A DNA stretch of 43,230 bases. It comes from Methylomonas lenta. Its GTDB lineage: Bacteria; Pseudomonadota; Gammaproteobacteria; Methylococcales; Methylomonadaceae. Where the stretch lies: positions 1-43,230 of the forward strand of contig NZ_LUUI01000160.1 in the NCBI RefSeq assembly GCF_001644015.1. The letters run 5' to 3'. Positions within the stretch are counted from its first letter, which is position 1, and every line of letters starts with the position of its first letter. The notes under the pieces are model-generated. The model had not been told where the DNA came from. It saw nothing but the letters and a program-made list of their open reading frames with translations, and did no database searches. A program made the position numbers and the translations under genes. Positions 8,961-18,244 of the stretch are shown one piece after another.

Positions 8961-9531
8961 GCGCCGTTTTCAACGCTGGTTTGCCGTCGGCTTGCTGTTG
9001 CTGGTGGTGGCTGTTGTGCTATTTGCAGTGCTGCTACCACTGGTTAGCATGAGCTTGGCTTATCATGAAGAAAAAAACGATTTGCTGTTTCGTTTACACA
9101 GACAGCAGACTATTGCCGGCAGGGAAACTCAGGTGGCCGAAGGCTTGCTGCTGATCAAGCAACAATTTGAAACGCAGAATTATTTTAGTACCAGTAGTAC
9201 GGAAGCATTAGTATCCGCCGAGTTACAAAACATCGTTAAAACGGCGGTATCGGATGCCGGTGGGCAACTGACAAGTACTCAGGGTTTACCGGGTAAAATG
9301 AATGATGGATTTTTTCGGGTTGCTGTAAAAGTGCGAATGACGGGTACCATGGATACTATGGTGAGCGTTTTGCATAGCATCGAGACGGCAGTACCCATAT
9401 TGGTCGTGGATCAATTAGATATTAATCCAGTGCGAGGTGTGCGTAATCGGACCACTCACAAAGTTGAGCCTAGCGGGCAGCTTAATATCAGCTTTCAGGT
9501 AGTGAGTTTCATGCGGAGCCAGGTGCCATGA
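8953..9531 (+). CDS. gspM: Type II secretion protein GspM-like
   Basis: A 192-residue bitopic protein with an N-terminal membrane helix (WFAVGLLLLVVAVVLFAVLLPLVS), a coiled-coil segment and a periplasmic ferredoxin-like domain (VRMTGTMDTMVSVLHSIETAVPILVVDQLDINP). This is the GspM/PilO-type partner of GspL. GTG start at 8953 is preceded by AGGAGGTGAAG; it overlaps gspL by 8 bp. Assignment rests on topology, the GspM-type IE...P.L.VD.L motif and position. Confidence 0.82.
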   Translation: MIERRFQRWFAVGLLLLVVAVVLFAVLLPLVSMSLAYHEEKNDLLFRLHRQQTIAGRETQVAEGLLLIKQQFETQNYFSTSSTEALVSAELQNIVKTAVSDAGGQLTSTQGLPGKMNDGFFRVAVKVRMTGTMDTMVSVLHSIETAVPILVVDQLDINPVRGVRNRTTHKVEPSGQLNISFQVVSFMRSQVP

Positions 9532-10130
9532 AAGGTCGGTTTTTTTCATGGCAAATGCTGACTTCTAGTGGGCTGGGGGTGATTTTGCTTTTTGAGTGGG
9601 GTTATAGCGATTACAGTCGTAATCAACTACAGTCTATTATGGATAAGAAAATTCAAGCTGATTATCAGGCAGATGAACTGCCGCAGCTGAGTTTGTCTAA
9701 ACAAAGCGCAGAGAGTTTTATTAATATCGTTGAGAGACCTTTGTTCATTGAAGGGCGAAAACCCTTGCCAGAAATTGTAGAGACCAGTTCCGAAGCCTCT
9801 ACTAATGATCAGCTGGATGATTGGTCATTGATTGGTATTTATACCAAAAACAAGCGGCAGGTAGCTCTTTTTCGTAAACAAAATGAAGCTAGAAAGTTTT
9901 TAAAACTGAATGAAGACCAAACTATATCCGGATGGCAATTGAAGCAGATACAAGCCGATCGAGTCGTTTTGCAACAAGGCGGTCAGGAAAAGTCCGTCAT
10001 GCTTCGAAATCCCAGATTGCCTTCTAAAACGCCTCCGCCACCCAAAAAACCGGCAGCACCCAGACAACCCGCAGCACCTGTTGCACCAATTAATAACCCA
10101 TCTTCTGAGAATGAAAACAATGATAGTTAA
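9528..10130 (+). CDS. GspC-like type II secretion protein (no PDZ)
   Basis: A 200-residue protein with an N-terminal hydrophobic segment (MLTSSGLGVILLFEWGY), then the IVERPLFIEGRKPLPE motif typical of GspC/GspN-like proteins of this type of cluster, and a homology-region-like beta domain (DDWSLIGIYTKNKRQVALFRKQNEARKFLKL.E.Q.ISGW.L). In GspC this domain contacts the secretin N0 domain. The C-terminal 35 residues are Pro/Ala-rich (KTPPPPKKPAAPRQPAAP) instead of a PDZ or coiled coil. Start overlaps gspM (ATGA). Its position directly before the secretin supports the GspC role. Confidence 0.75.
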   Translation: MKGRFFSWQMLTSSGLGVILLFEWGYSDYSRNQLQSIMDKKIQADYQADELPQLSLSKQSAESFINIVERPLFIEGRKPLPEIVETSSEASTNDQLDDWSLIGIYTKNKRQVALFRKQNEARKFLKLNEDQTISGWQLKQIQADRVVLQQGGQEKSVMLRNPRLPSKTPPPPKKPAAPRQPAAPVAPINNPSSENENNDS

Positions 10131-12393
10131 ATCCAGCAAACCATTGCAAATATTGGCGCTGGCCTTGATGACGGTAGGCTGTGAATTTATCAGCCCGCAA
10201 CTGCATGACAAAATACCGCTGCCTCAAGCTAAACCATTACCAGAAGATTTGGGAATACCTCTTGAGCCTGAAGTTGACACTAAAACCACCAAGGTTGAAA
10301 TTTTTCCTAGCGATGAATCCAGTATAAATAATCGAATAAGGCCTACAACTGCAAAAACCAGCGGCGGAAAAGGTGAATATAGTTTAAATTTTGATGATGC
10401 AGATCTGGGCGAAGTAGCCAAAGTTATCTTAAGCGATATTCTGGGTAAAAATTACACGCTTAGCCCACAGGTCAGCGGCAAGGTAACTTTGCAGACCACG
10501 CAACCATTAAGCAAGGATGATTTGATTCCGACCCTGGAAATGCTATTGAGCGTCAACAATGCGGCTTTGGTGGTCGAATCCGGCTTATATGTCATCAAAC
10601 CTTCCAACGAAGCGATGTACAGCAGCACATTTAAATCATTCGGTAGTTCGAGTATGCCTTCAGGTTATCAGACGCGAGTGATTCCGGTTAGGAATGTTGC
10701 TGCCGGTGAAATTGCTGAAATACTTAAACCCATGTTGCCGGAAAAATCACAATTATCAGTGGATGCAAATCGCAATATTTTGCTGGCGTCAGGCTCTGCT
10801 GGCGAATTGAACCGCATCCAGGACTTTATCAATACCTTTGATGTTGATGTGTTAAAAGGGCGCTCGTTTGCCTTGTTTACCCCGGCACATGTGGATGCCT
10901 CAAAAATCATTGAAGAGTTGGAGCCGATTTTTAATCGGGTTGCGGAAGGCGATAAAACCGATAAAAATAGTTTTTTCCGCTTTATCGAAATCGAAAGACT
11001 GAATGCCATACTGGCAATTACTCATAACCCCAGATATCTAAACGACATAGAAAGTTGGGTGTTGAGACTGGATCGTACTCGGAATGATATCAGTGGTGGT
11101 GTGAATGTTTATCGCGCTCAGAATGTTAGCGCAGTGGAATTGGCCAATACCCTGAGCAATATTTTCGGTACTAGCTCCATGAGCAACTCACGCTCGGCTT
11201 CAATAGCCTCCGGTCGCCGCTCGATGTCGGTTAGTAATAGTAGCAGCAATAGCAGTAACAGTAGCAGCAACAGTGGCAGTAGTAGTGGTTCATCCGGTTC
11301 CAGCACTGGAACTTCCGGGACAGGTGGCATGAACAGCACATTGAGTAACCGTAATCAGCAAACGGGTGGTTCAAACTCGATTAACAGTAATACTTTTGGT
11401 AGCGGCGGTGTAAACAATAATTCCGAAATGGCCAAAGTAAAAATCATTCCCGACGAGGGTAATAATGCTTTAGTTATCGTTGCCGATTCTGAAGAATATA
11501 CCAAAATTCTACATGTCATCAAACAGTTAGACGTACTGCCTTTACAAGTTTTAATTGATGCGACGATAGTCGAGGTGACTCTTAAGGATGAATTACAATA
11601 TGGCATCCAGTGGTTTTTTAGCCACAATAATGGTGGAGCTAATGAAATATCGGGCGGTGATGGCGGTATTAGTATGAAAGAAATTGGCAAGGGCATCATG
11701 ACAGGTGGCTTAACTTATGCCTTTGCCAGTGATTCAGGCGATATAAAAGCTTTATTAAGTGCTAACGCGTCTAAAAATAATATCAACGTTATTTCTTCTC
11801 CTTCTCTGATGGTTTTAAATAATCAGGAAGCTTCGATCAAAGTGGGTGATTCTGTGCCTATTCGTACCTCGGAATCGACCAATACAAATACTGTGAATAA
11901 CGTTGATCCTAATGCGGGTGTGGTTGTAACTAGCGGCATTCAAATGGTCGATACCGGGATCAATTTATCCATTAGACCACGGGTTAATTCTGGCGGGTTG
12001 GTATTAATGGATATTTTACAAACCGTTAATCAAGCAACTCAGACTACAGCCCTTACCGGCGGTAGTAATATTGACTCCCCAACCATTCAAAAACGCGAGG
12101 TAGAAAGCAGCGTTGTGATACAAAGTGGCGAAACCATTGTTTTGGGTGGATTAATAAGGGAAGAAAATACAAATAATAAAAACGGTGTGCCGATACTGTA
12201 TGACATTCCCTACATAGGGCCTTTGTTCGGCGGCACCACGCGGAATAAAAACAAGAGCGAATTGGTCGTTCTGATAACGCCTCGTGTGGTGAATACGCGG
12301 CAGGATGCACAATTAATTACTGATGAATTCAGACGCAAGCTGTCAAGTATTTATGAGATACCGCCGACACCTTCTAATGCGCCTGTTTATTAA
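10111..12393 (+). CDS. gspD: Type II secretion outer-membrane secretin GspD
   Basis: A 760-residue secretin forming the outer-membrane channel. The N-terminal signal ends at [10 protein letters not shown], a plausible though atypical lipobox. Then come the N0 domain ([28 protein letters not shown]), N1-N3 repeats ([41 protein letters not shown]) and the secretin core ([73 protein letters not shown]). N3 carries a long Ser/Asn/Gly low-complexity loop of about 85 residues. ATG at 10111 overlaps the preceding gene by 20 bp. Its stop overlaps the convergent nadB stop. Confidence 0.95.
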   Translation: MKTMIVKSSKPLQILALALMTVGCEFISPQLHDKIPLPQAKPLPEDLGIPLEPEVDTKTTKVEIFPSDESSINNRIRPTTAKTSGGKGEYSLNFDDADLGEVAKVILSDILGKNYTLSPQVSGKVTLQTTQPLSKDDLIPTLEMLLSVNNAALVVESGLYVIKPSNEAMYSSTFKSFGSSSMPSGYQTRVIPVRNVAAGEIAEILKPMLPEKSQLSVDANRNILLASGSAGELNRIQDFINTFDVDVLKGRSFALFTPAHVDASKIIEELEPIFNRVAEGDKTDKNSFFRFIEIERLNAILAITHNPRYLNDIESWVLRLDRTRNDISGGVNVYRAQNVSAVELANTLSNIFGTSSMSNSRSASIASGRRSMSVSNSSSNSSNSSSNSGSSSGSSGSSTGTSGTGGMNSTLSNRNQQTGGSNSINSNTFGSGGVNNNSEMAKVKIIPDEGNNALVIVADSEEYTKILHVIKQLDVLPLQVLIDATIVEVTLKDELQYGIQWFFSHNNGGANEISGGDGGISMKEIGKGIMTGGLTYAFASDSGDIKALLSANASKNNINVISSPSLMVLNNQEASIKVGDSVPIRTSESTNTNTVNNVDPNAGVVVTSGIQMVDTGINLSIRPRVNSGGLVLMDILQTVNQATQTTALTGGSNIDSPTIQKREVESSVVIQSGETIVLGGLIREENTNNKNGVPILYDIPYIGPLFGGTTRNKNKSELVVLITPRVVNTRQDAQLITDEFRRKLSSIYEIPPTPSNAPVY
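11229..11300 (+). repeat. Degenerate AGY trinucleotide tract in gspD
   Basis: An imperfect run of AGT/AGC/AAT/AAC codons encodes an almost pure Ser/Asn stretch in the secretin N3 loop. A trinucleotide tract can change length without breaking the frame. Confidence 0.7.
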
Positions 12394-14009
12394 GGATTTT
12401 GGCCAGGCGTCAGGATAGTATTTTGGGGTGGTTGGCTGTTGTCTAGGTCAGGATGATCTTTGGTAAAGTGTAGCCCCCGACTTTCCTTGCGATGTTGGGC
12501 GCTGCGAATGATCAGTTCAGCGACAATCACCAAATTACGCAATTCAAGTAAATCACTGGTGACACGAAATTGACCGTAATATTCGCTGATTTCTTCTTTT
12601 AAAAGGACTAAGCGATTCATGGCGCGATCTAAACGCTTGCTAGTGCGGACGATGCCAACGTAGTCCCACATAAAGCGCCTCAGTTCGTCCCAGTTATGCG
12701 CGATCACAACTTCTTCGTCTGAGTCGCTGACTTGCGACTCATCCCATGCCGGGATTGCAGGCGGTTCCGGCAGGTTAGCAAATTGACGGCGAATATCTTG
12801 ATTGGCCTGCTCCGCAAATACCAAACATTCCAATAATGAGTTGCTGGCCATGCGATTGGCGCCGTGCAAACCGGTACAGGCTACTTCACCAATGGCATAC
12901 AAGCCGGGAATATCGGTTCTGGCGTTGCGATCGGTCAATACGCCACCGCAGGTATAATGCGCAGCAGGGACCACTGGAATCGGTTGCTGGCTAATGTCTA
13001 TATCCAGTTCCAAACATTGTGAGTAAATGGTGGGGAAATGTTTTTGAATGAATTCACGGGGTTTATGGCTAATATCCAAATAAACACAGTCAATGCCGAG
13101 TTTTTTGATTTCACTGTCGATAGCTCTAGCCACGATGTCGCGCGGGGCCAATTCCATCCGCTCATCATAGCGCCGCATAAAACGTTCACCATCCGGTAGA
13201 ATCAAATGACCACCCTCGCCACGGACAGCCTCGCTGATTAAAAACGATTGTGCAGAAGGGTGATAGAGGCAAGTTGGGTGGAACTGCATGAATTCCATGT
13301 TACTGACTCTGCAGCCGGCACGCCAGGCTAACGCAATGCCGTCACCACTGGAAGTATGCGGGTTAGTGGAATATAAATATACTTTGTTTGCGCCACCGGT
13401 AGCCAGCACTACAATTTTAGCGGTAATGGTTTTGATGCAGTCGGCTTTATTGTCCAGCACATAGGCACCGCAGATATGCTGGGTAGATAAGCCCAGTTTT
13501 TCGGCAGTGATGAGTTCCACTACGTTGTGGTGTTCCAGTAAGTCTATATTAGGGTGTTGCTGGGCGCGCTCGATAAGTGACAGCGATACCGCTTTGCCGG
13601 TCGCATCATCGGTATGTACAATGCGACGATGAGAGTGACCGCCTTCACGGTTGAGGTGTAGTTCTTTAATGCCGTTTTTGGTTTTTCGTTCGGTAAAATT
13701 TACCCCCTGAGTGCGTAACCATTCGATGCTATTGCGCCCTTGGGAGACCGTAAGCTGTACAATGTCCGGATCGCAAAGACCAGCACCAGCAATCAGCGTG
13801 TCATCAATGTGTGATTCTATAGAATCATATTGATCGTCAAAAACGGCCGAAATACCGCCTTGAGCATAATAAGTACTGCATTCAGTCAGAGCGAATTTAG
13901 ATAGTACCGCAACGCGATAACTGTCAGCCAGGTGCAGCGCTAGACTAAGGCCGGCGCCACCACTACCGGCGATTAGTACGTCATAATTATTTAGGGTATG
14001 TGCAGTCAA
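12390..14009 (-). CDS. nadB: L-aspartate oxidase NadB
   Basis: A 539-residue FAD enzyme that oxidises L-aspartate to iminoaspartate, the first step of NAD synthesis. Visible motifs are the dinucleotide-binding loop [14 protein letters not shown] (about residues 15-28), [42 protein letters not shown] and [12 protein letters not shown], and the flavin-binding C-terminal segment [20 protein letters not shown]. The frame has no ATG: translation appears to begin at TTG (14007-14009), with a stop just upstream. The gene is divergent from rpoE, an order widely conserved in gammaproteobacteria, and convergent with gspD. Confidence 0.95.
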   Translation of the reverse strand: MTAHTLNNYDVLIAGSGGAGLSLALHLADSYRVAVLSKFALTECSTYYAQGGISAVFDDQYDSIESHIDDTLIAGAGLCDPDIVQLTVSQGRNSIEWLRTQGVNFTERKTKNGIKELHLNREGGHSHRRIVHTDDATGKAVSLSLIERAQQHPNIDLLEHHNVVELITAEKLGLSTQHICGAYVLDNKADCIKTITAKIVVLATGGANKVYLYSTNPHTSSGDGIALAWRAGCRVSNMEFMQFHPTCLYHPSAQSFLISEAVRGEGGHLILPDGERFMRRYDERMELAPRDIVARAIDSEIKKLGIDCVYLDISHKPREFIQKHFPTIYSQCLELDIDISQQPIPVVPAAHYTCGGVLTDRNARTDIPGLYAIGEVACTGLHGANRMASNSLLECLVFAEQANQDIRRQFANLPEPPAIPAWDESQVSDSDEEVVIAHNWDELRRFMWDYVGIVRTSKRLDRAMNRLVLLKEEISEYYGQFRVTSDLLELRNLVIVAELIIRSAQHRKESRGLHFTKDHPDLDNSQPPQNTILTPGQNP

Positions 14010-14099
14010 TGTTTTACAAGTACAAAGATTAAAGTTTTGTTACAGTTTTGAAAAATAATAACGTGTTTTAGCTATTGGGTAATTTTTTTTGTATTGCCA

Positions 14100-14126
14100 G
14101 AACTAATGCGGTTTAATTCTGTCTAT
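14100..14126 (+). promoter_or_regulatory. Possible sigma-E autoregulated promoter of rpoE
   Basis: GAACTA at 14100-14105 and TCTAT at 14122-14126 are separated by 16 bases, close to the sigma-E consensus GAACTT-N16-TCTRA. The rpoE gene starts 20 bases downstream. Autoregulation of rpoE is well known in the family; the match here is imperfect. Confidence 0.4.
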
Positions 14127-14146
14127 TTTATCGACAATATAACGTA

Positions 14147-14737
14147 GTGAACGAATCAACAAAGGTTGCAGAAGATTTAGATCATAATTTGGTGCAAAGA
14201 GTCCAACAAGGTGATAAGGCTGCTTTTGATCTTTTGGTTATCAAGTATCAACATAAGATTGTGCATCTGGTAAATCGATATGTTAAAGATCCCAGTGAAG
14301 CACAAGATGTGGCGCAAGATACCTTTATCAAAGCCTACAAAGCCTTGGCTGATTTCCGCGGCGAGAGTGCTTTTTATACTTGGCTTTATCGAATTGCGAT
14401 TAACACTGCCAAAAATTATTTGTTATCGCGTTCCAGACGGCACACTGCTTATGAAGTGGATATGCAGGATGCCGAACAAACCGAAAACGCACCACAGCTT
14501 AAAGACATAGAAACGCCAGAGCATCAATTGATGAATGACCAAATTATCAATGTGATCAAATTGGCTATTGAAAACCTACCGGAGGAAATGCGCATCGCTA
14601 TCACTTTAAGGGAATTTGAAGGTATGAGTTATGAAGAAATTGCCGAAGCCATGGATTGCCCGATTGGTACTGTTCGTTCCCGCATTTTCAGAGCCCGCGA
14701 GGCTATTGATGAAAAATTGACCCCATTGCTCGGTTAA
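14147..14737 (+). CDS. rpoE: Extracytoplasmic-stress sigma factor RpoE (AlgU)
   Basis: A 196-residue ECF sigma factor. Region 2 spans about residues 10-95 (DKAAFDLLVIKYQHKIVHLVNRYVKDPSEAQDVAQDTFIKAYKAL, FRGESAFYTWLYRIAINTAKNYL) and region 4 about 130-190 (LPEEMRIAITLREFEGMSYEEIAEAMDCPIGTVRSRIFRAREAI). These are close to AlgU/RpoE. It directs transcription of envelope-stress genes and is held at the membrane by RseA. GTG start. It heads the operon rpoE-rseA-mucB-mucD. Confidence 0.96.
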   Translation: MNESTKVAEDLDHNLVQRVQQGDKAAFDLLVIKYQHKIVHLVNRYVKDPSEAQDVAQDTFIKAYKALADFRGESAFYTWLYRIAINTAKNYLLSRSRRHTAYEVDMQDAEQTENAPQLKDIETPEHQLMNDQIINVIKLAIENLPEEMRIAITLREFEGMSYEEIAEAMDCPIGTVRSRIFRAREAIDEKLTPLLG

Positions 14738-14747
14738 AGGTATTCCC

Positions 14748-15251
14748 ATGCAAGCACAACAAAATGAAAAACTGTCATTATTAGTTGACGACGAACTTGA
14801 CGCTGTTCAAGAATTGTCTTTGTTAAAGACTGTCCAACAAGATTTAGAACTGCAGGCTAAATTGCGACGTTACGCGTTGATTAGTCAGGCCATGAAGACG
14901 GAACAATGCTCGGTAGCCAGCCCGGATTTTGCTGCTAAGATTCATCAGCAGTTAAAACAAGAACCCATTTATTTTTTACCGCGCAAGAAAAACGATAAGG
15001 TTTTTCACAAAGCTGCGTTAGCGGTTGCCGCTTCGGTGGTTTTAGCCGTCGTCTGGGTATCTGCCAGTAAATGGCAAAAACAGACTCTTCCTTTTGCAGG
15101 TGTCAACCAGATAGCACAACGTTCAGTTCAAGCCGATCAGATGAACGCCCATTTCAAAGAATATCTTCAAGCCCATGATAAAGTCTGGCACGTTAACAAT
15201 GATACCGGTGTGCAATCTTATGCACGACTGGCTAGCTATCAAAAAAAATAA
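14748..15251 (+). CDS. rseA: Anti-sigma-E factor RseA/MucA
   Basis: A 167-residue single-pass inner-membrane anti-sigma factor. The N-terminal cytoplasmic part (EKLSLLVDDELDAVQELSLL... RRYALISQAMK) is the RseA sigma-binding domain; a membrane helix follows (KAALAVAASVVLAVVWVSA, about residues 85-104); the periplasmic C-terminus is short. It ends in YARLASYQKK, near the MucA-type end. Lies 10 bp after rpoE. Regulated proteolysis of this protein releases sigma-E. Confidence 0.92.
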   Translation: MQAQQNEKLSLLVDDELDAVQELSLLKTVQQDLELQAKLRRYALISQAMKTEQCSVASPDFAAKIHQQLKQEPIYFLPRKKNDKVFHKAALAVAASVVLAVVWVSASKWQKQTLPFAGVNQIAQRSVQADQMNAHFKEYLQAHDKVWHVNNDTGVQSYARLASYQKK

Positions 15252-15259
15252 GCTTGCTG

Positions 15260-16195
15260 ATGCGATTTTTACTCTTTTATTTGCTTTTTATATCCAGTAC
15301 ATTTGCTAGCGAAGGTCAAAATTTAACTGGTTCGCAGTGGTTGAGAAATGTCAGTGATGCCATGAAAACCCTTAGTTATCATGGCACTGTTGTGTTCATG
15401 AAAAACGGCCAGATCGATACTATGAAATATCAACATTCGGTTGAAAAGGGTATAGAGACAGAGCGACTGATATCGCTTAATACGCCGTTACGTGAAATCA
15501 CCCGTAATTCTGGGGAAATTAGTTGCTTATATAAAGAAACCAGTCAAAAAGTCGAATCCGATCATCCTGTTGATCGATCCTTTATCGTAAATTTACCTTT
15601 GCACGCGGAGCAAATTTCCGAGCAATATCTTTTAGCGGTTGCAGGGCAAGAAATGATTGCCATGAGGCCAGCGCAAATTATTGCGATTTTGCCTAAAGAC
15701 AATTTGCGTTATGCCCGAAAACTCTGGGTCGACACTGCCACATCACTGCCGCTAAAAGTTGAAGTGTATGGTTTGGATGGTAATGTCCTGGAACAGGTTT
15801 TATTTACCGAGCTTGCCATCGATGACAACGGCACTTCATCACAAGCCCAACAAAATGTGCTCAGCCAGCATCTGCATGAATTCAAAGTGGAAACCTTTGG
15901 AAATTCAGCTTATCAATTAGAAAGTTTACCAGCCGGATTTGAAAAAATATTTTTCATCCGCACATCTATGCAGCAATCAAATAAACAGGTTGATCATTTA
16001 CTGATTAGTGATGGTTTTTCCAATATTTCCATCTATTTTGAAGCCAAAGGTAACAACAAGGGTATCGAAGGTCAGCGATCATTGGGGCCTGTGAACTCCT
16101 ATAGTCGAGTAATGGGTGATGTACAAATCACTGTAATGGGTGAGGTTCCTATGGAAACCATCCAATTAGTCGCTAACAAGGTTGATGTGCGATAG
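15260..16195 (+). CDS. rseB: Periplasmic sigma-E regulator RseB/MucB
   Basis: A 311-residue exported protein with an N-terminal signal (MRFLLFYLLFISSTFASEG) and the MucB/RseB fold: a lipoprotein-LolB-like large domain (about residues 25-200, with WLRNVSDAMKTLSYHGTVVF and FIVNLP) and a small C-terminal domain (SDGFSNISIYFE...GPVNSYSRVMGDVQITVMGEVP). It binds the periplasmic tail of RseA and protects it from cleavage until lipid or lipopolysaccharide signals arrive. ATG at 15260 chosen because it gives a clean signal peptide; a TTG two codons upstream is less likely. Confidence 0.93.
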   Translation: MRFLLFYLLFISSTFASEGQNLTGSQWLRNVSDAMKTLSYHGTVVFMKNGQIDTMKYQHSVEKGIETERLISLNTPLREITRNSGEISCLYKETSQKVESDHPVDRSFIVNLPLHAEQISEQYLLAVAGQEMIAMRPAQIIAILPKDNLRYARKLWVDTATSLPLKVEVYGLDGNVLEQVLFTELAIDDNGTSSQAQQNVLSQHLHEFKVETFGNSAYQLESLPAGFEKIFFIRTSMQQSNKQVDHLLISDGFSNISIYFEAKGNNKGIEGQRSLGPVNSYSRVMGDVQITVMGEVPMETIQLVANKVDVR

Positions 16196-16243
16196 CTTTA
16201 AATTCTTTAATAATCATTTTTACATCGTAAGACTGGAGAACAA

Positions 16244-17647
16244 ATGTTCAAAAATTTTGTAAATAGCATCTGGTTTTTTTTGCTATTGACTACCGCAGCC
16301 TATGCTCAACTGCCTGATTTTACCGAAATGGTTAAAAACAACGGCGATGCGGTTGTCAATATTAGTACTACGCAAAATGCGCCAGATACAACTCAGCTGG
16401 ACTCTGAGCAGCAGATGCCGCAGGATGTACCGCCTGAACTGGAAGACTTTTTTCGCCGATACTTTCAAGGACCGGAAGGGCGTGGTTATGTGCCACGAGA
16501 AACCAATTCATTGGGTTCCGGGTTTGTTATTTCCAAAGATGGCTACATTTTGACGAATCATCACGTGGTCAATAATGCTTCGGAAATCATTGTCAAACTT
16601 AAAGACAGGCGTGAACTGGTTGCAAAATTAGTAGGTTCCGATGAAAGCACCGATGTAGCTTTGATTAAAGTCGAGGCAAATGATTTGCCGGTGGTGACTA
16701 TTGGTTCACCGGAACAATTACAAGTTGGTGAATGGGTTTTGGCGATAGGCACGCCTTTTGGTTTTGAACAATCCGTCACTGCCGGTATTGTTAGCGCAAA
16801 AGGCAGAAGTTTGCCGGATGGTAACTATGTGCCTTTTATCCAGACTGACGTAGCCATTAATCCCGGTAATTCAGGTGGGCCTTTGTTTAATATGCATGGC
16901 CAGGTCGTAGGCATCAACTCGCAAATTTATAGCCGCTCAGGTGGGTATATGGGCTTATCTTTTGCAATTCCGATTGATGTGGCGATGAATGTCGCGGAGC
17001 AAATAAAAACTAAAGGCAAAGTTTCACGCGGTTGGTTGGGCGTACAAATTCAGGATGTAACCCGTCAGTTGGCAGAGTCTTTTGGTATGGATAGGCCGCA
17101 TGGGGCATTGGTTGCAAAAGTCATTCCTGGTGGCCCTGCCGAAAAAGCAGGTATTCAGATAGGTGACATCATTGTTGACTTTAATGGACATGTGATCGAA
17201 ACCTCAGGTGAGTTACCACCTCTCGTCGGTATGTTTGGGGTTAACGAAAACGCCAGTATTAAAATTATTCGGCAGGGAGATAAAGAAGATCTAAATGTTA
17301 AAATCGGTCTGCTGCCTCCGCAAGCTAGTAATAACTTAGCACCCAGCGCAGCGCCCGAATTTGCCGTTAACCGTTTAAATTTGGCGGTATCCGATTTAAC
17401 TGAGGAGCAGCGTCAGCAATTACAAGTGGAAAAAAACGGCGTCCTGGTGCAAAAAGTCAATAAAGGTATTGCCATGGATGCAGGTATTCAGCCAGGTGAT
17501 GTGATTTTACGCGTCCAAAATTCACCCATAAAAAATGCAGCGGATTTTAATAAAATAATTGCAAACTTACCGTTAAAAAAATCGATAGCCATGTTGATTC
17601 AACGCAATGGTAGTCCGGTATTTATAGCCTTTAAAATCGATAAATAA
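16244..17647 (+). CDS. mucD: Periplasmic serine protease MucD/DegP
   Basis: A 467-residue HtrA-family protease-chaperone. It has a signal peptide (residues 1-22, ending AYA), a trypsin-like domain with the triad His (ILTNHHVV, near 107), Asp (STDVALIKV) and Ser (NPGNSGGPLFN), and two PDZ domains (about 265-355 and 385-465, with GPAEKAGIQIGDII and AMDAGIQPGDVILRVQN). It degrades misfolded envelope proteins and is a classical sigma-E-regulon member. GGAGAA precedes the ATG. As last gene of the operon it matches the algU-mucA-mucB-mucD order of Pseudomonas, without mucC. Confidence 0.95.
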   Translation: MFKNFVNSIWFFLLLTTAAYAQLPDFTEMVKNNGDAVVNISTTQNAPDTTQLDSEQQMPQDVPPELEDFFRRYFQGPEGRGYVPRETNSLGSGFVISKDGYILTNHHVVNNASEIIVKLKDRRELVAKLVGSDESTDVALIKVEANDLPVVTIGSPEQLQVGEWVLAIGTPFGFEQSVTAGIVSAKGRSLPDGNYVPFIQTDVAINPGNSGGPLFNMHGQVVGINSQIYSRSGGYMGLSFAIPIDVAMNVAEQIKTKGKVSRGWLGVQIQDVTRQLAESFGMDRPHGALVAKVIPGGPAEKAGIQIGDIIVDFNGHVIETSGELPPLVGMFGVNENASIKIIRQGDKEDLNVKIGLLPPQASNNLAPSAAPEFAVNRLNLAVSDLTEEQRQQLQVEKNGVLVQKVNKGIAMDAGIQPGDVILRVQNSPIKNAADFNKIIANLPLKKSIAMLIQRNGSPVFIAFKIDK

Positions 17648-17689
17648 GATCAATACTGCCTAAAGTCGTATTCATCCTATTCAAATAAA

Positions 17690-17723
17690 AACCGTTGTCG
17701 ATCACTCGGCAACGGTTTTTTTG
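17690..17723 (+). terminator. Intrinsic terminator of the rpoE operon
   Basis: An 11-bp stem (AACCGTTGTCG with CGGCAACGGTT, one G-T pair) with a 6-base loop is followed by seven T. It lies about 40 bases after the mucD stop. Confidence 0.88.
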
Positions 17724-18100
17724 TGTCTTAAAGAGTGTAATAGTCACTAAAGTCAGATATTTACCCAGACATGTTTTTCAAATAATTCCGCGTGAAACAA
17801 AGTGGGGATTTGTTGGTTGCAGATTGATTGGCTTTGCAGAAAGCGTCTCTGGATGACTGTAATTCAACCGAACGGATTCCTCCTGTTCAGTTAATCATGG
17901 AGCTGGAAGGGAGCCTGTGCATTACTTAACTTCCATTCAGTATCCTAAACGTGGGCATGAATATCTCTAATAATGCTGCTCATCATGCCCAATTTAATCT
18001 GCACCATCAATTTTAATATCAGAGCTGTTTAAGAGATGTTAAGGCGGATTTTGTTGCAGATAGTCATAGGGAGTACAATAAGTTTCAAATTTACCGAAAA
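17724..18100. other. Non-coding gap with an unexplained hairpin
   Basis: I see no gene here; all frames are short and unrecognised. The one structural feature is a perfect 8-bp inverted repeat, GGGCATGA at 17953-17960 with TCATGCCC at 17983-17990, around a 22-base loop and without a T-run. The CRP-like operator follows at 18101. Confidence 0.5.
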
Positions 18101-18122
18101 AAATGTGAGCTGCGTCACATTT
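18101..18122. promoter_or_regulatory. Near-consensus CRP/Vfr operator
   Basis: A 22-bp site with two perfect 8-base arms (AAATGTGA and TCACATTT) around GCTGCG, matching the E. coli CRP consensus in both half-sites. A TATAAA at 18160-18165 would set a start near 18172, placing the operator centre about 61 bp upstream, the class I activator position. The transglycosylase gene begins at 18245. Confidence 0.75.
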
Positions 18123-18244
18123 AACTTGTGCTTTAAATTAAAATGAGCACTATCATTCGTATAAAGACTTTAAATATGTTCGCTTGCAATTTTAATTAAG
18201 CGATTTTTCCGTGCCGTCACGCTTAATCAACCCACGACAAGACA

